NCBI RefSeq assembly: GCF_004843725.1
Contig: NZ_CP039451.1
Span: forward strand, 246,501 to 310,500
Direction of reading: 5' to 3'
Length of the DNA stretch: 64,000 bases
DNA from: Psychroserpens sp. NJDZ02
Lineage (GTDB): Bacteria > Bacteroidota > Bacteroidia > Flavobacteriales > Flavobacteriaceae
The translations under genes and the position numbers were made by a program. The notes beneath the pieces are model-generated. The model was given only the letters and a program-made list of their open reading frames with translations. It was not told the origin of the DNA and ran no database searches. Below, piece by piece: positions 9,342-18,869 of this stretch. Every line of letters begins with the position of its first letter. The first letter of the stretch is position 1.

Positions 9342-10175
9342 TTATAGACTTCCTATTCTGCCATGATCTGAATAATCTCTTTGCACGACAAACTCATTAT
9401 TTAAAGGTTTTTCTGAAAGAAATGTAATATCGCAAAAATAGTTTTCTTCAATTGGATTTAGACGCCAAGGTACTATATTTTTAAAATCTAAAGTCCAGCT
9501 ATTCTTTTCAAGCTTTTTAACTTCTAAGTTATTCCAAGAAGTAATATAATCAATCCAATTATAGCCTAATGCCCAAGCTTCTGCTTCAAAAATAGCCAGA
9601 TTTAAAATTTTAACCGCTCTTAATCCTCCAACATCTTCTTGACTAACAGCCTCCGAGCCATCGTTAAACAGTAGACCATTAATTCCTGGTTGTTGAAAAT
9701 AATGAGATTTAGCATCTATTAAATGATTATAATTAACGTCAACTTTATCACAAACAGATTGGAAAGACTTATCCTCTAATGCAGGATTAACTTTAACGTA
9801 GCGAACTAAATCATGATAACGAATCCATCTCATATTTCTATATAAACCTAAACCTGCTTCGTTTGCTGCGGTTGCTGCTAATGGATAATAACTTCTTGCT
9901 AAAGCATAAAGCTTTCCTAGAATACCTTGACCTCTACATTCGGCATCCAAATATACATTAATAATCCAAGCTAAATTGCCTTGAAAATTAGCACCTACAT
10001 GACCTACAACCTGCTGTTTATCATTAACGCAAATAAATGAACGTCCATATTTTTGATTCCCATATTGCCATTCCCAAAACTCTTTTTTGTGTAATGGGTG
10101 ATTAGTTCTATATATTTTAGAAAAAAAGAGGAGTAATTGATCCCAATCGTTTATAGTAGCTTCTCTTGTAATCAT
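9342..10175 (-). CDS. GNAT-family N-acetyltransferase
   Basis: 277 residues. The N-terminal 110 residues are a GNAT fold: motif A is VYLDAECRGQGILGKLYALA with the acetyl-CoA pyrophosphate loop R81-G-Q-G84, preceded by GHVGANFQGNLAWIINV. The remainder is specific to surface-sugar acetyltransferases and has no motif I can name. It overlaps the downstream side of the deacetylase gene by 4 nt. A sugar amine in the polysaccharide or its precursor is the natural substrate; an enzyme pair of deacetylase plus acetyltransferase may swap acyl groups. That pairing is inference. Confidence 0.8.
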   Translation of the reverse strand: MITREATINDWDQLLLFFSKIYRTNHPLHKKEFWEWQYGNQKYGRSFICVNDKQQVVGHVGANFQGNLAWIINVYLDAECRGQGILGKLYALARSYYPLAATAANEAGLGLYRNMRWIRYHDLVRYVKVNPALEDKSFQSVCDKVDVNYNHLIDAKSHYFQQPGINGLLFNDGSEAVSQEDVGGLRAVKILNLAIFEAEAWALGYNWIDYITSWNNLEVKKLEKNSWTLDFKNIVPWRLNPIEENYFCDITFLSEKPLNNEFVVQRDYSDHGRIGSL

Positions 10176-11086
10176 AAATTATAATTTTTACCGCCGATGA
10201 CATCGTTACAATCAAATCTATTTAAAAGTAGCTTGTCCTCTCTATTAGAATTTGTACCTCGCTTTGTCGTAAAACCAAATTTATATCCAGCAACAGATGC
10301 TAGTTTTGAAACCGCAGTAGTGCAAGCTTCATCTGTTCCGTATGGATAAGCAACAGTTTCTATTTTAGATTGTGTTATGGTTTCAAAATAGGCTTTTGAT
10401 TGTTTTAATTCTTCAATTATATGGTCAGTTTCTAATAAACCTAATGGATAGTGACTATGTGTATGACTTCCTAAATACTTTAAATTTGCTAATTCTTGCA
10501 GTTGATTTTTTGTCATATACAAATCATTAAGTATTTCTGATTCATCAAAATAATTAGAAAACAACTCTTCTATTACTACTTCTTGCTCTTTGTAATTTAA
10601 TACAAAATTTAAAATATATTTTAAAACAGCACTTTTTTCATCATCATAAAAGTAAATGGATTTCATTTTAGCTGTATCTAAATGCATTAGTTTACTTTTA
10701 TATTTACTTTCAATTCTCTTTAATACTACTTCAGAATCTATTATCGATCTTAATAAATGTATTTTATGAACTGTTGATACTTTTTTCTCTAAATAGTTTA
10801 TTGAGTTTGCAAAAAATACTGCTGGAATATCAAGCGCATCTAAAATAGAAAGCCCAAAGTCAAATTGCTCTTTTAAACCATCATCAAAAGTGATTAAAAT
10901 GAAATTTTCTTTACTTGAAAGGATTTTTTCAGAATTATCTAATAAATCTTTTGAAGCTATAAATTCTCCTTGATTTTGAAGCAATAGCAATTGCTTTTTA
11001 AAGACTAAAGGTGTGATTCCAAAAATACTGGGGTATTTAGTTTTAAAATCTTCTCTAATATAATGGTAATTACTAACTGTAAGCAT
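10172..11086 (-). CDS. Polysaccharide deacetylase (NodB/CE4 family)
   Basis: 304 residues. Motif 1 is ILITFDDGLKEQF (D68-D69), motif 2 is LGSHTHSHYPLG with the two metal-ligand histidines, and a later VAYPYGTDE matches motif 3. These are the CE4 carbohydrate-esterase catalytic residues that remove N-acetyl groups from GlcNAc-type sugars using a divalent metal. No signal peptide is present, so it probably acts on a cytoplasmic lipid-linked or nucleotide-linked precursor. It lies 3 nt downstream of neuC. Confidence 0.88.
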   Translation of the reverse strand: MLTVSNYHYIREDFKTKYPSIFGITPLVFKKQLLLLQNQGEFIASKDLLDNSEKILSSKENFILITFDDGLKEQFDFGLSILDALDIPAVFFANSINYLEKKVSTVHKIHLLRSIIDSEVVLKRIESKYKSKLMHLDTAKMKSIYFYDDEKSAVLKYILNFVLNYKEQEVVIEELFSNYFDESEILNDLYMTKNQLQELANLKYLGSHTHSHYPLGLLETDHIIEELKQSKAYFETITQSKIETVAYPYGTDEACTTAVSKLASVAGYKFGFTTKRGTNSNREDKLLLNRFDCNDVIGGKNYNL

Positions 11087-11089
11087 AAG

Positions 11090-12217
11090 TTAAATATCCA
11101 TAAATTGTTTTTGATGGTTGGTTTCCCAAAAATCATCTGTTAATAACGTTTTTAAGAAAGCTTCAGCACTATTACCTAAACCAAAGACTTCTGTTTTCTC
11201 TAAGCCCATTTCTTTTTCTACATCAATAGCATTTAATATGTCTTTAGTATTATAACTAGTGTTTATTATTGAGACTAAAGACACCCTATTGGCTTGTCTT
11301 GTTCCAATGTTTATTGTTGGAATACCGTAATATGGTGCTTCACGCACACCAGCACTACTATTACCTATTATAAATTGAGATTTCTTTAATAAGGTTAAAA
11401 AATATTCAAATCTAATGGAAGGGAAAATTCTAAAATTAGAGTGTTCCTTTAATTTTTGATATGCTTCAATTATTATTTTACTCCCTAAATCGTTATTAGG
11501 AAAAATAACAACATAGTTTTTTTTGCTAGTAATTAAAGCTTCAACAAATTGTTTAGCATACAATTCCATTTGATCATGCTCTGTTGTTACAGGATGAAAC
11601 ATGGCAACTGCATAATTTTCAAAATCGATATTGTAATACTCTTTTACAACACCAAGACTAGGCAAATTATCTGAAAACATAATATCGACATCTGGAGATC
11701 CAATAGTATAAATAGACTCTGGTAATTCGCCCATTTGTTCTAAACGCTCTTTGGCTCTCTTATTTGCTACAAAATGGATATGACTCATTTTACTTGTCGC
11801 ATGACGTATAAGCTCGTCTATTGTCCCAGATAACTCTCCTCCTTCTATGTGAGCAACTAATATATTATTTAAACTTCCAACTATTGCGCCAGCTAAAGCC
11901 TCTACACGATCACCATGGATAACAATCAAATCTGGATTCACTGTTTTTATAAATTCTGAAAATCCTGAAATTGTTTTAGCCAATGTTAAATCCATTGTAG
12001 CTTCATGGGTATGATTATTAAATGTTGAAATGTTTTTAAAACCACAACGTTCAACTTCAATAAGAGTATAACCATATTCTTCTAGCATATGCATACCAGT
12101 AACGAACACGTGAGTTTCAAAATCGAGTTCAGATTCTACACTTTGTATAAGTGTTTTTATCTTACCAAAATCTGCTCTTGTTCCTGTTAAAAATGCTATT
12201 TTTTTAATATTACTCAA
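11090..12217 (-). CDS. neuC: UDP-N-acetylglucosamine 2-epimerase, hydrolysing (NeuC/LegG type)
   Basis: 375 residues starting [23 protein letters not shown]; the GTRADFGK loop marks the hydrolysing branch rather than the WecB branch (GTRPEAIK). Further marks are [26 protein letters not shown] and [20 protein letters not shown]. The enzyme turns UDP-GlcNAc into ManNAc plus UDP, feeding NeuB. Family members of the LegG type instead use a diacetamido sugar and make legionaminic acid precursors; no aminotransferase or dehydratase for that route is in the window, which favours the sialic-acid route. It overlaps neuB by 8 nt. Confidence 0.88.
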   Translation of the reverse strand: MSNIKKIAFLTGTRADFGKIKTLIQSVESELDFETHVFVTGMHMLEEYGYTLIEVERCGFKNISTFNNHTHEATMDLTLAKTISGFSEFIKTVNPDLIVIHGDRVEALAGAIVGSLNNILVAHIEGGELSGTIDELIRHATSKMSHIHFVANKRAKERLEQMGELPESIYTIGSPDVDIMFSDNLPSLGVVKEYYNIDFENYAVAMFHPVTTEHDQMELYAKQFVEALITSKKNYVVIFPNNDLGSKIIIEAYQKLKEHSNFRIFPSIRFEYFLTLLKKSQFIIGNSSAGVREAPYYGIPTINIGTRQANRVSLVSIINTSYNTKDILNAIDVEKEMGLEKTEVFGLGNSAEAFLKTLLTDDFWETNHQKQFMDI

Positions 12218-13259
12218 TGTTTTCCCATGTTAATTGCACGTCATTATCAATAGTATTTGCTGCTTTTTTGCCAAGAATAGAATCAAACTTATCTGCTAAT
12301 ATTTTTCCTGTTCCTGGTCTCTTTACCCAAATATTATCTTTTGTAAAAATGTCACCTTTATTTATAGGCTTTATAGTACATACTGTTGCAAATGCAAAAT
12401 CTATTGTTACTTGCTCTTCTTTTGCAGGTTCTTTTGTTCCGCCTCGCATTAATGCCATTTCTGCACTATTTACAATTAGCGCTTTACAAGCTTGCTCATC
12501 CATACTGCAAACAATATCTGGTCCTGTGCGTTGCATGTGATCTGTAAAGTGACGTTCTAAAATAGAACCACCAAGAGCTACCGCACCTAAACACGCATTA
12601 TTGTTTAATGTGTGATCGCTTAAACCAAAGACTTTTTCTGGAAATGCTTCATGTAATTCCATCATGGCACCAAAGCGCACTAGATGTATTGGTGTTGGAT
12701 ATAAGTTAGTAGTATGTAATAAGGCGATTGGCACTTTATATTTATCGAAAATAGCGACTGCCTTTCTAACACTTTCTACTGTATTCATTCCTGTACTTAA
12801 AATCACTGGTTTTCCAAACTGCGCAATATGCTCTAAAAGCGGATAGTTATTACACTCACCAGATCCTATTTTATAAGCAGGAATATCAAATCGCTTTAAA
12901 CGCTCTGCAGCTGCTCTAGAGAATGGTGTTGATATAAAAATCATCCCTTTTGACTCTACATAATTTTTAAGTGCTAATTCATCGTCCTCATTTAGTGAAC
13001 ATCGCTCCATAATATCGTAAATAGAAACATCTGCATTACCAGGAATTACTTTTTTAGCTGCACCACTCATTTCGTCTGCAACAATGTGTGTTTGGTGTTT
13101 TACAACCTCGACACCTGCTCTATGTGCTGCATCAACCATTTCTTTGGCTACTGTTAGAGAGCCTTCGTGGTTTATTCCTATTTCTGCAATGACTAAAGGT
13201 GGAAAATCTTTACCAATTTTACGTCCAGCTATTTCTATATATGGATTCATATATTGCAT
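12210..13259 (-). CDS. neuB: N-acetylneuraminate / nonulosonate synthase
   Basis: 349 residues. The NeuB TIM barrel opens with [23 protein letters not shown] and carries [38 protein letters not shown] and GLSDHT, all typical active-site strands. The last ~60 residues form the antifreeze-like SAF domain ([22 protein letters not shown]). It condenses phosphoenolpyruvate with ManNAc (or a 6-deoxy-diamino analogue) to a nine-carbon acid. The gene sits between an acyltransferase and neuC. The Neu5Ac versus legionaminate product is not settled by sequence. Confidence 0.92.
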   Translation of the reverse strand: MQYMNPYIEIAGRKIGKDFPPLVIAEIGINHEGSLTVAKEMVDAAHRAGVEVVKHQTHIVADEMSGAAKKVIPGNADVSIYDIMERCSLNEDDELALKNYVESKGMIFISTPFSRAAAERLKRFDIPAYKIGSGECNNYPLLEHIAQFGKPVILSTGMNTVESVRKAVAIFDKYKVPIALLHTTNLYPTPIHLVRFGAMMELHEAFPEKVFGLSDHTLNNNACLGAVALGGSILERHFTDHMQRTGPDIVCSMDEQACKALIVNSAEMALMRGGTKEPAKEEQVTIDFAFATVCTIKPINKGDIFTKDNIWVKRPGTGKILADKFDSILGKKAANTIDNDVQLTWENIE

Positions 13260-13272
13260 TCTCTATATTATA

Positions 13273-14340
13273 TTAATTTACCTTTTTTCTTTTACTTAAA
13301 TAACTCTTTATTTTATTTCTAGCTGGCTTTTCTATGTATAAATAACTTAAAACAGATAAGCCAATGAGTATAAACAGCCTTAAAAAGAAGCAAAATAAGA
13401 AATCTTCTGCTTTATCTAAGCCTAAATACTTATTCAATCTATAATCACTTATATACATCCAAACAATAAATTGAAGAATATATAAACCGTAACTTATTTC
13501 GCCTAAAAAAATAAAAATTTTTTTATTAAACAGTTTAGTTATAAACCCATTATTAAGTGACAATAATATAATTACTGGAATAAACAAAACTGCTAAAAGA
13601 CCATTGTGATAACTAAATCCTATTGGAAATTTTAAGGCTATTAAAGATAGAATAACTAGAGTTATTATATGCACATCGTAATTTTTAGTTTCAGTATTTT
13701 TTTTAACGAAATAAAGACCTGCTAGGTTACCAATAATAAATTCATTAAGATGAAAAATGGGATGATACATTACATCTTCTGAACTATAAAATAAATCTGT
13801 AAACGTTGTTTGATTAATTAAATAATGAAATAAAACTTGACTAATTAACCAAAATAAAATAATCGGGACAATTAATTTATTGAAACTAATTTTAGAGTAC
13901 AACCTATTGTATAAAAATGGGAACAATGCATAAAACACTAACTCTACTGATAATGACCAAGCAGGAATATTAAAAACTAAAGCTTGACCAGGTACCCATG
14001 TTTGAACCATAAATAGATTCAAAATAAACTCGGTAAAATTAAATTGACCTGAAACAACTATTAGAAACAAAAGGCAAAGAATGGCTAAAAGATATACAGG
14101 ATAAATTCTAGCAAATCTATTTACCATATAATCCATAAAATTAACCTTCGCTTTTTTATGGTAGGCAATTATCATTACAAAACCAGACAAGATAAAAAAG
14201 TAACTTACTCCAATATTAGCTTGTTTAAATAAAAACTGAGTATACTCGTTAGTAAAATGCATTGATCCGCTACCAAAGTGGAACACAACAATTAAAAGTG
14301 CCGCAACAAATCGAGTAAAAGTAAGTTGTTCTATTCTCAT
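13273..14340 (-). CDS. Acyltransferase family 3 membrane protein (OafA-like)
   Basis: 355 residues with about ten membrane helices. The N-terminus MRIEQLTFTRFVAALLIVVFHFG holds the conserved R-F-x-A-A-x-x-V-x-x-x-H motif with the catalytic histidine at 21. It continues with FFILSGFVMIIAY and RFARIYPVYL, diagnostic of Acyl_transf_3. Such proteins acetylate sugars of surface glycans across the inner membrane. Lying between neuA and neuB, it may O-acetylate the nonulosonic acid or the finished repeat; this is inferred from position only. Confidence 0.88.
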   Translation of the reverse strand: MRIEQLTFTRFVAALLIVVFHFGSGSMHFTNEYTQFLFKQANIGVSYFFILSGFVMIIAYHKKAKVNFMDYMVNRFARIYPVYLLAILCLLFLIVVSGQFNFTEFILNLFMVQTWVPGQALVFNIPAWSLSVELVFYALFPFLYNRLYSKISFNKLIVPIILFWLISQVLFHYLINQTTFTDLFYSSEDVMYHPIFHLNEFIIGNLAGLYFVKKNTETKNYDVHIITLVILSLIALKFPIGFSYHNGLLAVLFIPVIILLSLNNGFITKLFNKKIFIFLGEISYGLYILQFIVWMYISDYRLNKYLGLDKAEDFLFCFFLRLFILIGLSVLSYLYIEKPARNKIKSYLSKRKKVN

Positions 14341-14351
14341 TACTGGCTTAT

Positions 14352-15026
14352 TTAAATTAAGTTAAGATTAGACTTCTCTAAAATATAATTTGCATAGTCT
14401 AAATCTGCTTGTGTATCAATATCTATAGTTGAAAAATCGTGGTTTATTTTAAAAGGAAAACCGTTAGTAGTCATTATTTCATTGTTTAATACACTTGTTG
14501 CATTTGCTATATACAATAATCCATTTTCAAAAAATAAGGGTTCTAAATCTTGACTGCGTTGTCCTGGTGCATAATTAAAAGGCTCAAACTTATCATTCTC
14601 TATTTTCCCTAATTTATGGTGACTTTGAGATACTGTAAACACACTGTCACAAGTTTTTTCATTGTAAGCATTTATACAATCTTCTAATAATGTTTTTGGT
14701 CTTAATGGGTTTGTAGGCTGCAATAGGATTACTGTTTCTACAGCTTCATTAATTGTTTGTATAACATGCTTAACCGCAGAAACTGTAGGTTCAAAATCTC
14801 CAGAAATATCGGAAGGTCTATCTATAACATTTACGTTATAGGACAACGCAATTTTTTTAATAGCAGCATCATCTGTAGTTACATATATGGCATCAATTAA
14901 ATGATTATTTGCTTTAGCATACAAAATACTGTGTACTATTAAAGGTAAATCACCTAACATTAAAATGTTTTTATTTGGTAATCGTTTTGACCCTCCACGT
15001 GCGGGAATGACTGCAATTGTTTTCAA
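14352..15026 (-). CDS. neuA: CMP-N-acetylneuraminate (nonulosonate) cytidylyltransferase
   Basis: 224 residues. The N-terminus TIAVIPARGGSKRLPNKNI is the CTP-binding loop of CMP-sugar synthetases. LLQPTNPLRP, a GLLYIA strand and a terminal STIDIDTQADLDYA (metal-binding D-x-D) complete the family pattern. It activates the product of NeuB to the CMP-sugar used by transferases. The neuA-acyltransferase-neuB-neuC order is compact, with gaps of 11 and 13 nt and then an 8-nt overlap. Confidence 0.92.
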   Translation of the reverse strand: MKTIAVIPARGGSKRLPNKNILMLGDLPLIVHSILYAKANNHLIDAIYVTTDDAAIKKIALSYNVNVIDRPSDISGDFEPTVSAVKHVIQTINEAVETVILLQPTNPLRPKTLLEDCINAYNEKTCDSVFTVSQSHHKLGKIENDKFEPFNYAPGQRSQDLEPLFFENGLLYIANATSVLNNEIMTTNGFPFKINHDFSTIDIDTQADLDYANYILEKSNLNLI

Positions 15027-15051
15027 TTTTAAAATTATTTAATTTATTATA

Positions 15052-16335
15052 TCAAGGCCAATTTAATTGTTTTGGTGCTTGTATCGTTTCCTGCTGTTCT
15101 TTATAAAAACGTTGATAAGCAAACGTTGTTACTAAATTTGTGGCATCTGCAATATAGTTCTCTGATATTTTACCGAGTGCGTTTGTACGTTGATTATAAA
15201 ATGTACTTAACCACTCTTTATTATTAATGTTTGACACAAATAATTTCATTTTGTTTAAAATATCGTCTTCTATATCTTGATAAGCAGAAATACTTCCATA
15301 AGTTTTAACTACTTTATCCATTATCGAATCTTGATATGTCACTGCAAACACAGGGACACCAAAAGACAAAGCCTCTATTAACTTCCCTTTTAACAATTCG
15401 CTGTGTAAAATAGAATCTACAACAAACATACAGTCTGCTTTTTTTAAAAGTTCCAGCACTTCTTCTCGCTCTAATTTAAATTTTAAGGTACAGTTAGGAA
15501 TTGATTCTTTTAGCCAAGTAACGGATTCATCATCAAATTGAGACAATACAAATGTAAAGTTTACACCTTTTGCGCAGTCTAATTTATTAAAAGCGATTAA
15601 ACTGTTCTTCAATTCGTCAGTAAACGCACTTTTATAAAACGTACCTGCGTATAGAATATTTATGCGTTGTTTTATAATATCTCTTGTATAAAGTTTAACT
15701 ACTTCACGCATAGCATGCGGTATTACAAAGCACCGTGCTCTATCTAAATTATAATTATTAGCCATTCTATCTGCTAATTTAGAAGATGGAAATGTCCAAG
15801 CTTGTGCTTTATTCTTAGTCTCTAAAAATAATTTTTGTTCACTGTTTAAATTATTTTTATTAAACGTGTTTACATTTATTGGATCGTTAACATTTACAAC
15901 AAATGGAAATGGGTTTTTATCATAAACATTTAAAACTGGTGCTAATGACAACGTTGGTAAAACCCTAGACCAAACCACGTCATCAGTAGTTATTATTTTT
16001 TCTAATATTCTAGATTGTTTATTAATCCATACTGTATTCTGAAGTGTTTGATTAGAACCAAATACTATTTTAAATATTTTATTCACAATACTGTACAAAA
16101 GCTTATCTATACCTTTCTTTTTCTTTGAAATCTTATAAAACACAGCACTTGTGTTTAATTTTTTCACAAGTTGAATCTCTTCACCTTTAAAACGATAATT
16201 ATGGAAAGCCGATAATACCAGTAACGTATTACCTTTAGTCGTTGAAATATCTAACCAATTTTTATTAACAATGGCTTCACTAGATTTTTGATCTGGATGT
16301 ACAGCATAAGCAACAACAATAATTGGATTAGTCAT
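15052..16335 (-). CDS. Glycosyltransferase, GT-B fold (GT4-like)
   Basis: 427 residues. The start IIVVAYAVHPDQKSSEA and the donor-domain NILYAGTFYKSAFTDEL followed by LLKKADCMFVVD and LKGKLIEALSFGVPVFAV give the GT-B arrangement. The usual E-x7-E is replaced by a K-G-K-L-I-E-A-L variant. It resembles the 417-residue protein at 17582-18835 in length and layout, so the two may be distant paralogues. The ATG follows a 34-codon leftover frame by 3 nt. Substrate unknown. Confidence 0.72.
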   Translation of the reverse strand: MTNPIIVVAYAVHPDQKSSEAIVNKNWLDISTTKGNTLLVLSAFHNYRFKGEEIQLVKKLNTSAVFYKISKKKKGIDKLLYSIVNKIFKIVFGSNQTLQNTVWINKQSRILEKIITTDDVVWSRVLPTLSLAPVLNVYDKNPFPFVVNVNDPINVNTFNKNNLNSEQKLFLETKNKAQAWTFPSSKLADRMANNYNLDRARCFVIPHAMREVVKLYTRDIIKQRINILYAGTFYKSAFTDELKNSLIAFNKLDCAKGVNFTFVLSQFDDESVTWLKESIPNCTLKFKLEREEVLELLKKADCMFVVDSILHSELLKGKLIEALSFGVPVFAVTYQDSIMDKVVKTYGSISAYQDIEDDILNKMKLFVSNINNKEWLSTFYNQRTNALGKISENYIADATNLVTTFAYQRFYKEQQETIQAPKQLNWP

Positions 16336-16440
16336 CTATTTTGCTTTTACACTATTATAGTTATTAATTATTTGCTTTGGTAATTGTTTCCAAGCATAAA
16401 ATACTTTTGAAAAACACTTGCTTAAAATAAGTTTATACAT
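16336..16440 (-). pseudogene. Short leftover C-terminal coding fragment, 34 codons
   Basis: On the minus strand an ATG at 16440 opens a 34-codon frame that starts MYKLILSKCFSKVFYAWKQL and ends at a TAG touching the next gene's ATG. It has no recognisable domain. The Trp/Lys-rich end resembles the tail of a longer protein rather than a free small protein. Together with the broken frame just upstream (16480-16680) I read it as debris of a replaced polysaccharide gene. A genuine short leader peptide coupled to the downstream transferase is the alternative. Confidence 0.35.
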
Positions 16441-16479
16441 CAATTTATTTTTTATAAAATAGTTTAAATTATTTTATAT

Positions 16480-16690
16480 AGTCTTTTTAGGGAAACCTGA
16501 AATAACCTCACCGTTATTTACATCAGTATTGGGCTGTTTTAACATCCAATCTTCTAAAACATTACTTATATAAAAAACATAGTTCTCTAGCATTGTTAAT
16601 CTCCAATAGTCAAAATCTAATGGTTACTTATCTAAATATGCTTCTAGTAAGTCAGTAAGCACTCAGACTTTATCACAATGTATATTTAAC
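16480..16690 (-). pseudogene. Decayed coding sequence with in-frame stops, family unknown
   Basis: Read on the minus strand, one frame gives VLTDLLEAYLDK, a stop, PLDFDYWRLTMLENYVFYIS, NVLEDWMLKQPNTDVNNGEV and then a stop near 16482, with another stop upstream. The amino-acid text is protein-like (balanced composition, amphipathic spacing) although it is broken twice. I do not recognise the family. It lies in the 474-nt gap between the methyltransferase and glycosyltransferase genes. The rest of that gap (16691-16809) shows nothing I can support. Confidence 0.4.
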
Positions 16691-16809
16691 TAAAAATTTT
16701 AACCTAATAAGAGCGAGTTGCAAATCAATCTTAATACTTTCAAAAATAGTTAATAAGGACGCTCTCTGTTACTGTTACTAATTTAGATACTCTTAAAATT
16801 AAATAGAAC

Positions 16810-17532
16810 CTACAAGCTCAAAGCCATTTTGTAAGACTTTGTTACAATTACCAATTGACTTTTACTACCCGAATAACATTTATAATTTACGTCAATACTC
16901 TTCTCTTTTAAAACTTGCAATAAACTTTCTGCTGTTTCTTTTTCTCCTGCTCTATTATAATCATCTATAATAATAATGAACTCTTTATCCTGAGTAAACA
17001 TTTTTGCAAGTTCAACAATATCGTATCTTGAATAACTAGAACTACCAAAAGGACCATCTATGATATATAATGAAAAATTATTTTGTAACTTTTCTATGTC
17101 TTGATACCCCAAATATTTTTGATTTAATACGTCTTTATCTATAGCTTCAAAATGTTTTATTTCAGAACTACCAGACAATTCAAATTCTTTATTAAATTTT
17201 TTAATCCATTCTTTATCATGCTCAATAATTATATGAGAAGACTGTAAAATATTATTGCTAACTAGTGTGGATACAAATTTAGAACTTTCTCCCAAACCTA
17301 ACTCTAATATGCTTTCTGGTTTAAGGTCAAACAAAATCCGTTTTAAAATATAAAAAAAAGAATAATTACCAGCCCAACGTCCTATGTTAATGGATAAATT
17401 ATTTAAACATGCGACACCTCTAATACTATCATGATAAACATTTGCCCAAATTAATTCGTTGGTTAATGCTTCTGTACGTTTGTGCCTAGATTTATTATCT
17501 TTTACTGTATTAATAATTTTTTTTAATATCAT
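16810..17532 (-). CDS. Class I SAM-dependent methyltransferase-like protein
   Basis: 240 residues. PESILELGLGESSKFVSTLV at about 72-91 is a methyltransferase motif I (E/D-x-G-x-G-x-S), HIIIEHDKEWIKKF follows as motif II, and SLYIIDGPFGSSSYSRYDIV holds a motif-IV-like acidic strand. It resembles the macrocin/sugar O-methyltransferase-like proteins often found in surface glycan clusters. The upstream neighbour is a glycosyltransferase 49 nt away. A sugar hydroxyl is the probable acceptor, but this is contextual. Confidence 0.7.
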   Translation of the reverse strand: MILKKIINTVKDNKSRHKRTEALTNELIWANVYHDSIRGVACLNNLSINIGRWAGNYSFFYILKRILFDLKPESILELGLGESSKFVSTLVSNNILQSSHIIIEHDKEWIKKFNKEFELSGSSEIKHFEAIDKDVLNQKYLGYQDIEKLQNNFSLYIIDGPFGSSSYSRYDIVELAKMFTQDKEFIIIIDDYNRAGEKETAESLLQVLKEKSIDVNYKCYSGSKSQLVIVTKSYKMALSL

Positions 17533-17581
17533 TCTTTTTTTTTAAAATTAAGACTTCCAATATATATTAACAAAAGTAAAT

Positions 17582-18835
17582 TTAAACACTTTCGATTATA
17601 GTTTTAAAATAATCTGTACTCAAATAGTGCTCTAAATCTGGACGATTTAAATTCGCTTCTTTATTTTGTAACCAATTTAAATAAAGCAATTCTATTTTTT
17701 CTGCTATTTCTTCGACATCATCAACTTGGCAAGCATAAGGATAACTAGCTCCTAATAAGTGTCTAACCTCGCTTTTCTTCGGACTTAATGCTAAAATTGG
17801 TTTATTAGCATAAACACAATGCGGGAATTTACCAGGCAAAAACGGACTGATTTCTGCTTTAGATTCTATTATTATATTAACAGATGCTTTATTCTGTAAA
17901 GTATTAACAACACTAAAAGGAACATTTTTTAAGTGTAATTGTAATTGCGGAAGCGTTTGTGCCTCAAACTCTAAACCTTTACGGTGATAACTTGCATAAC
18001 CGATTAATACTAATTTTGAATCTTCTTTTGCGCTAGGATTATTCTCTAAAAACTTTCTGAAAGCATTAACTAAATCAAAAGGTGGACGCTGTTTCATTAA
18101 ATAACCAGCATGAAGTAAAGTAAATTTACCATCATGGAAAAGCCCATTATATTCTTCTAAATCTTTTATAACATCGATTTTTAATTGTTGGTGAGGAATT
18201 ATTAAACCTGATGATTTAAAATTAGGGAAAAACTGACTCATCCATTCTTTCAATAACTGACTTGGAAATGCAGAGTATTTAGCGCTTTCGGAAACTTTAC
18301 TGAAAAAATTTTCTTTTTGTTTATATCCTGCTTCCTCCCAACTGTAAGGTTCTGGATATAAATGAAACGGGTAAGGATCATGTACATAAGCCAGCCATTT
18401 ATTGTATAATTGTGGTGTTCTTAAAAGTGCATGATGTGGTCTAAAACTAGCTCCTTGACTTAAAGTAATAATTAAATCATAAGTTAAAGGATTTGTTTTA
18501 AGTACTGCTTTAGAGATACTCTTAGAATCATTTAAAAAAACAAATGAATGACCAAAAATGCGTTCTAGTGGTTTGGATATATTTATTTTAGTTATACGCT
18601 GAAAGACCCGTTGTGATCTACTTAAAATATAATTTACATTTGCTTTTCTCTCTCTTATGTCAAAACAATCTGTTTTATCTACAGTTACTTTTTTTCGTGT
18701 ATAATGCAACACAGTAACACTATAATTGCAACTTACAAGAGAATTAATAAATCCTAAATTAGCTTTAGCGCCACTGGAAGCGTTAACGTCTAATGTTTCT
18801 GCTACAACTAATATTTTTTTTAATTTACTATCCAT
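17582..18835 (-). CDS. Glycosyltransferase, GT-B fold (GT4-like)
   Basis: 417 residues. It begins KKILVVAETLDVNASSGAKA, has KWLAYVHDPYPFHLYPEPYS in the acceptor domain and FTLLHAGYLMKQRPPFDLVNA at the start of the donor domain, then LPGKFPHCVYANKPILALSP near the sugar-binding site. The fold assignment rests on this order of elements; the classical E-x7-E is absent, so it is a divergent member. It resembles the protein at 15052-16335. Substrate unknown. Confidence 0.7.
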   Translation of the reverse strand: MDSKLKKILVVAETLDVNASSGAKANLGFINSLVSCNYSVTVLHYTRKKVTVDKTDCFDIRERKANVNYILSRSQRVFQRITKINISKPLERIFGHSFVFLNDSKSISKAVLKTNPLTYDLIITLSQGASFRPHHALLRTPQLYNKWLAYVHDPYPFHLYPEPYSWEEAGYKQKENFFSKVSESAKYSAFPSQLLKEWMSQFFPNFKSSGLIIPHQQLKIDVIKDLEEYNGLFHDGKFTLLHAGYLMKQRPPFDLVNAFRKFLENNPSAKEDSKLVLIGYASYHRKGLEFEAQTLPQLQLHLKNVPFSVVNTLQNKASVNIIIESKAEISPFLPGKFPHCVYANKPILALSPKKSEVRHLLGASYPYACQVDDVEEIAEKIELLYLNWLQNKEANLNRPDLEHYLSTDYFKTIIESV

Positions 18836-18869
18836 TTTTTATTTAAAAAATCACTTATAAACAAGTAAC

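Noticed and set aside
12217..13299. Open frames of 60-107 codons on the plus strand opposite neuB
   Set aside because: They are antisense to strongly conserved coding sequence, have no protein-like composition and no promoter; they are shadows.
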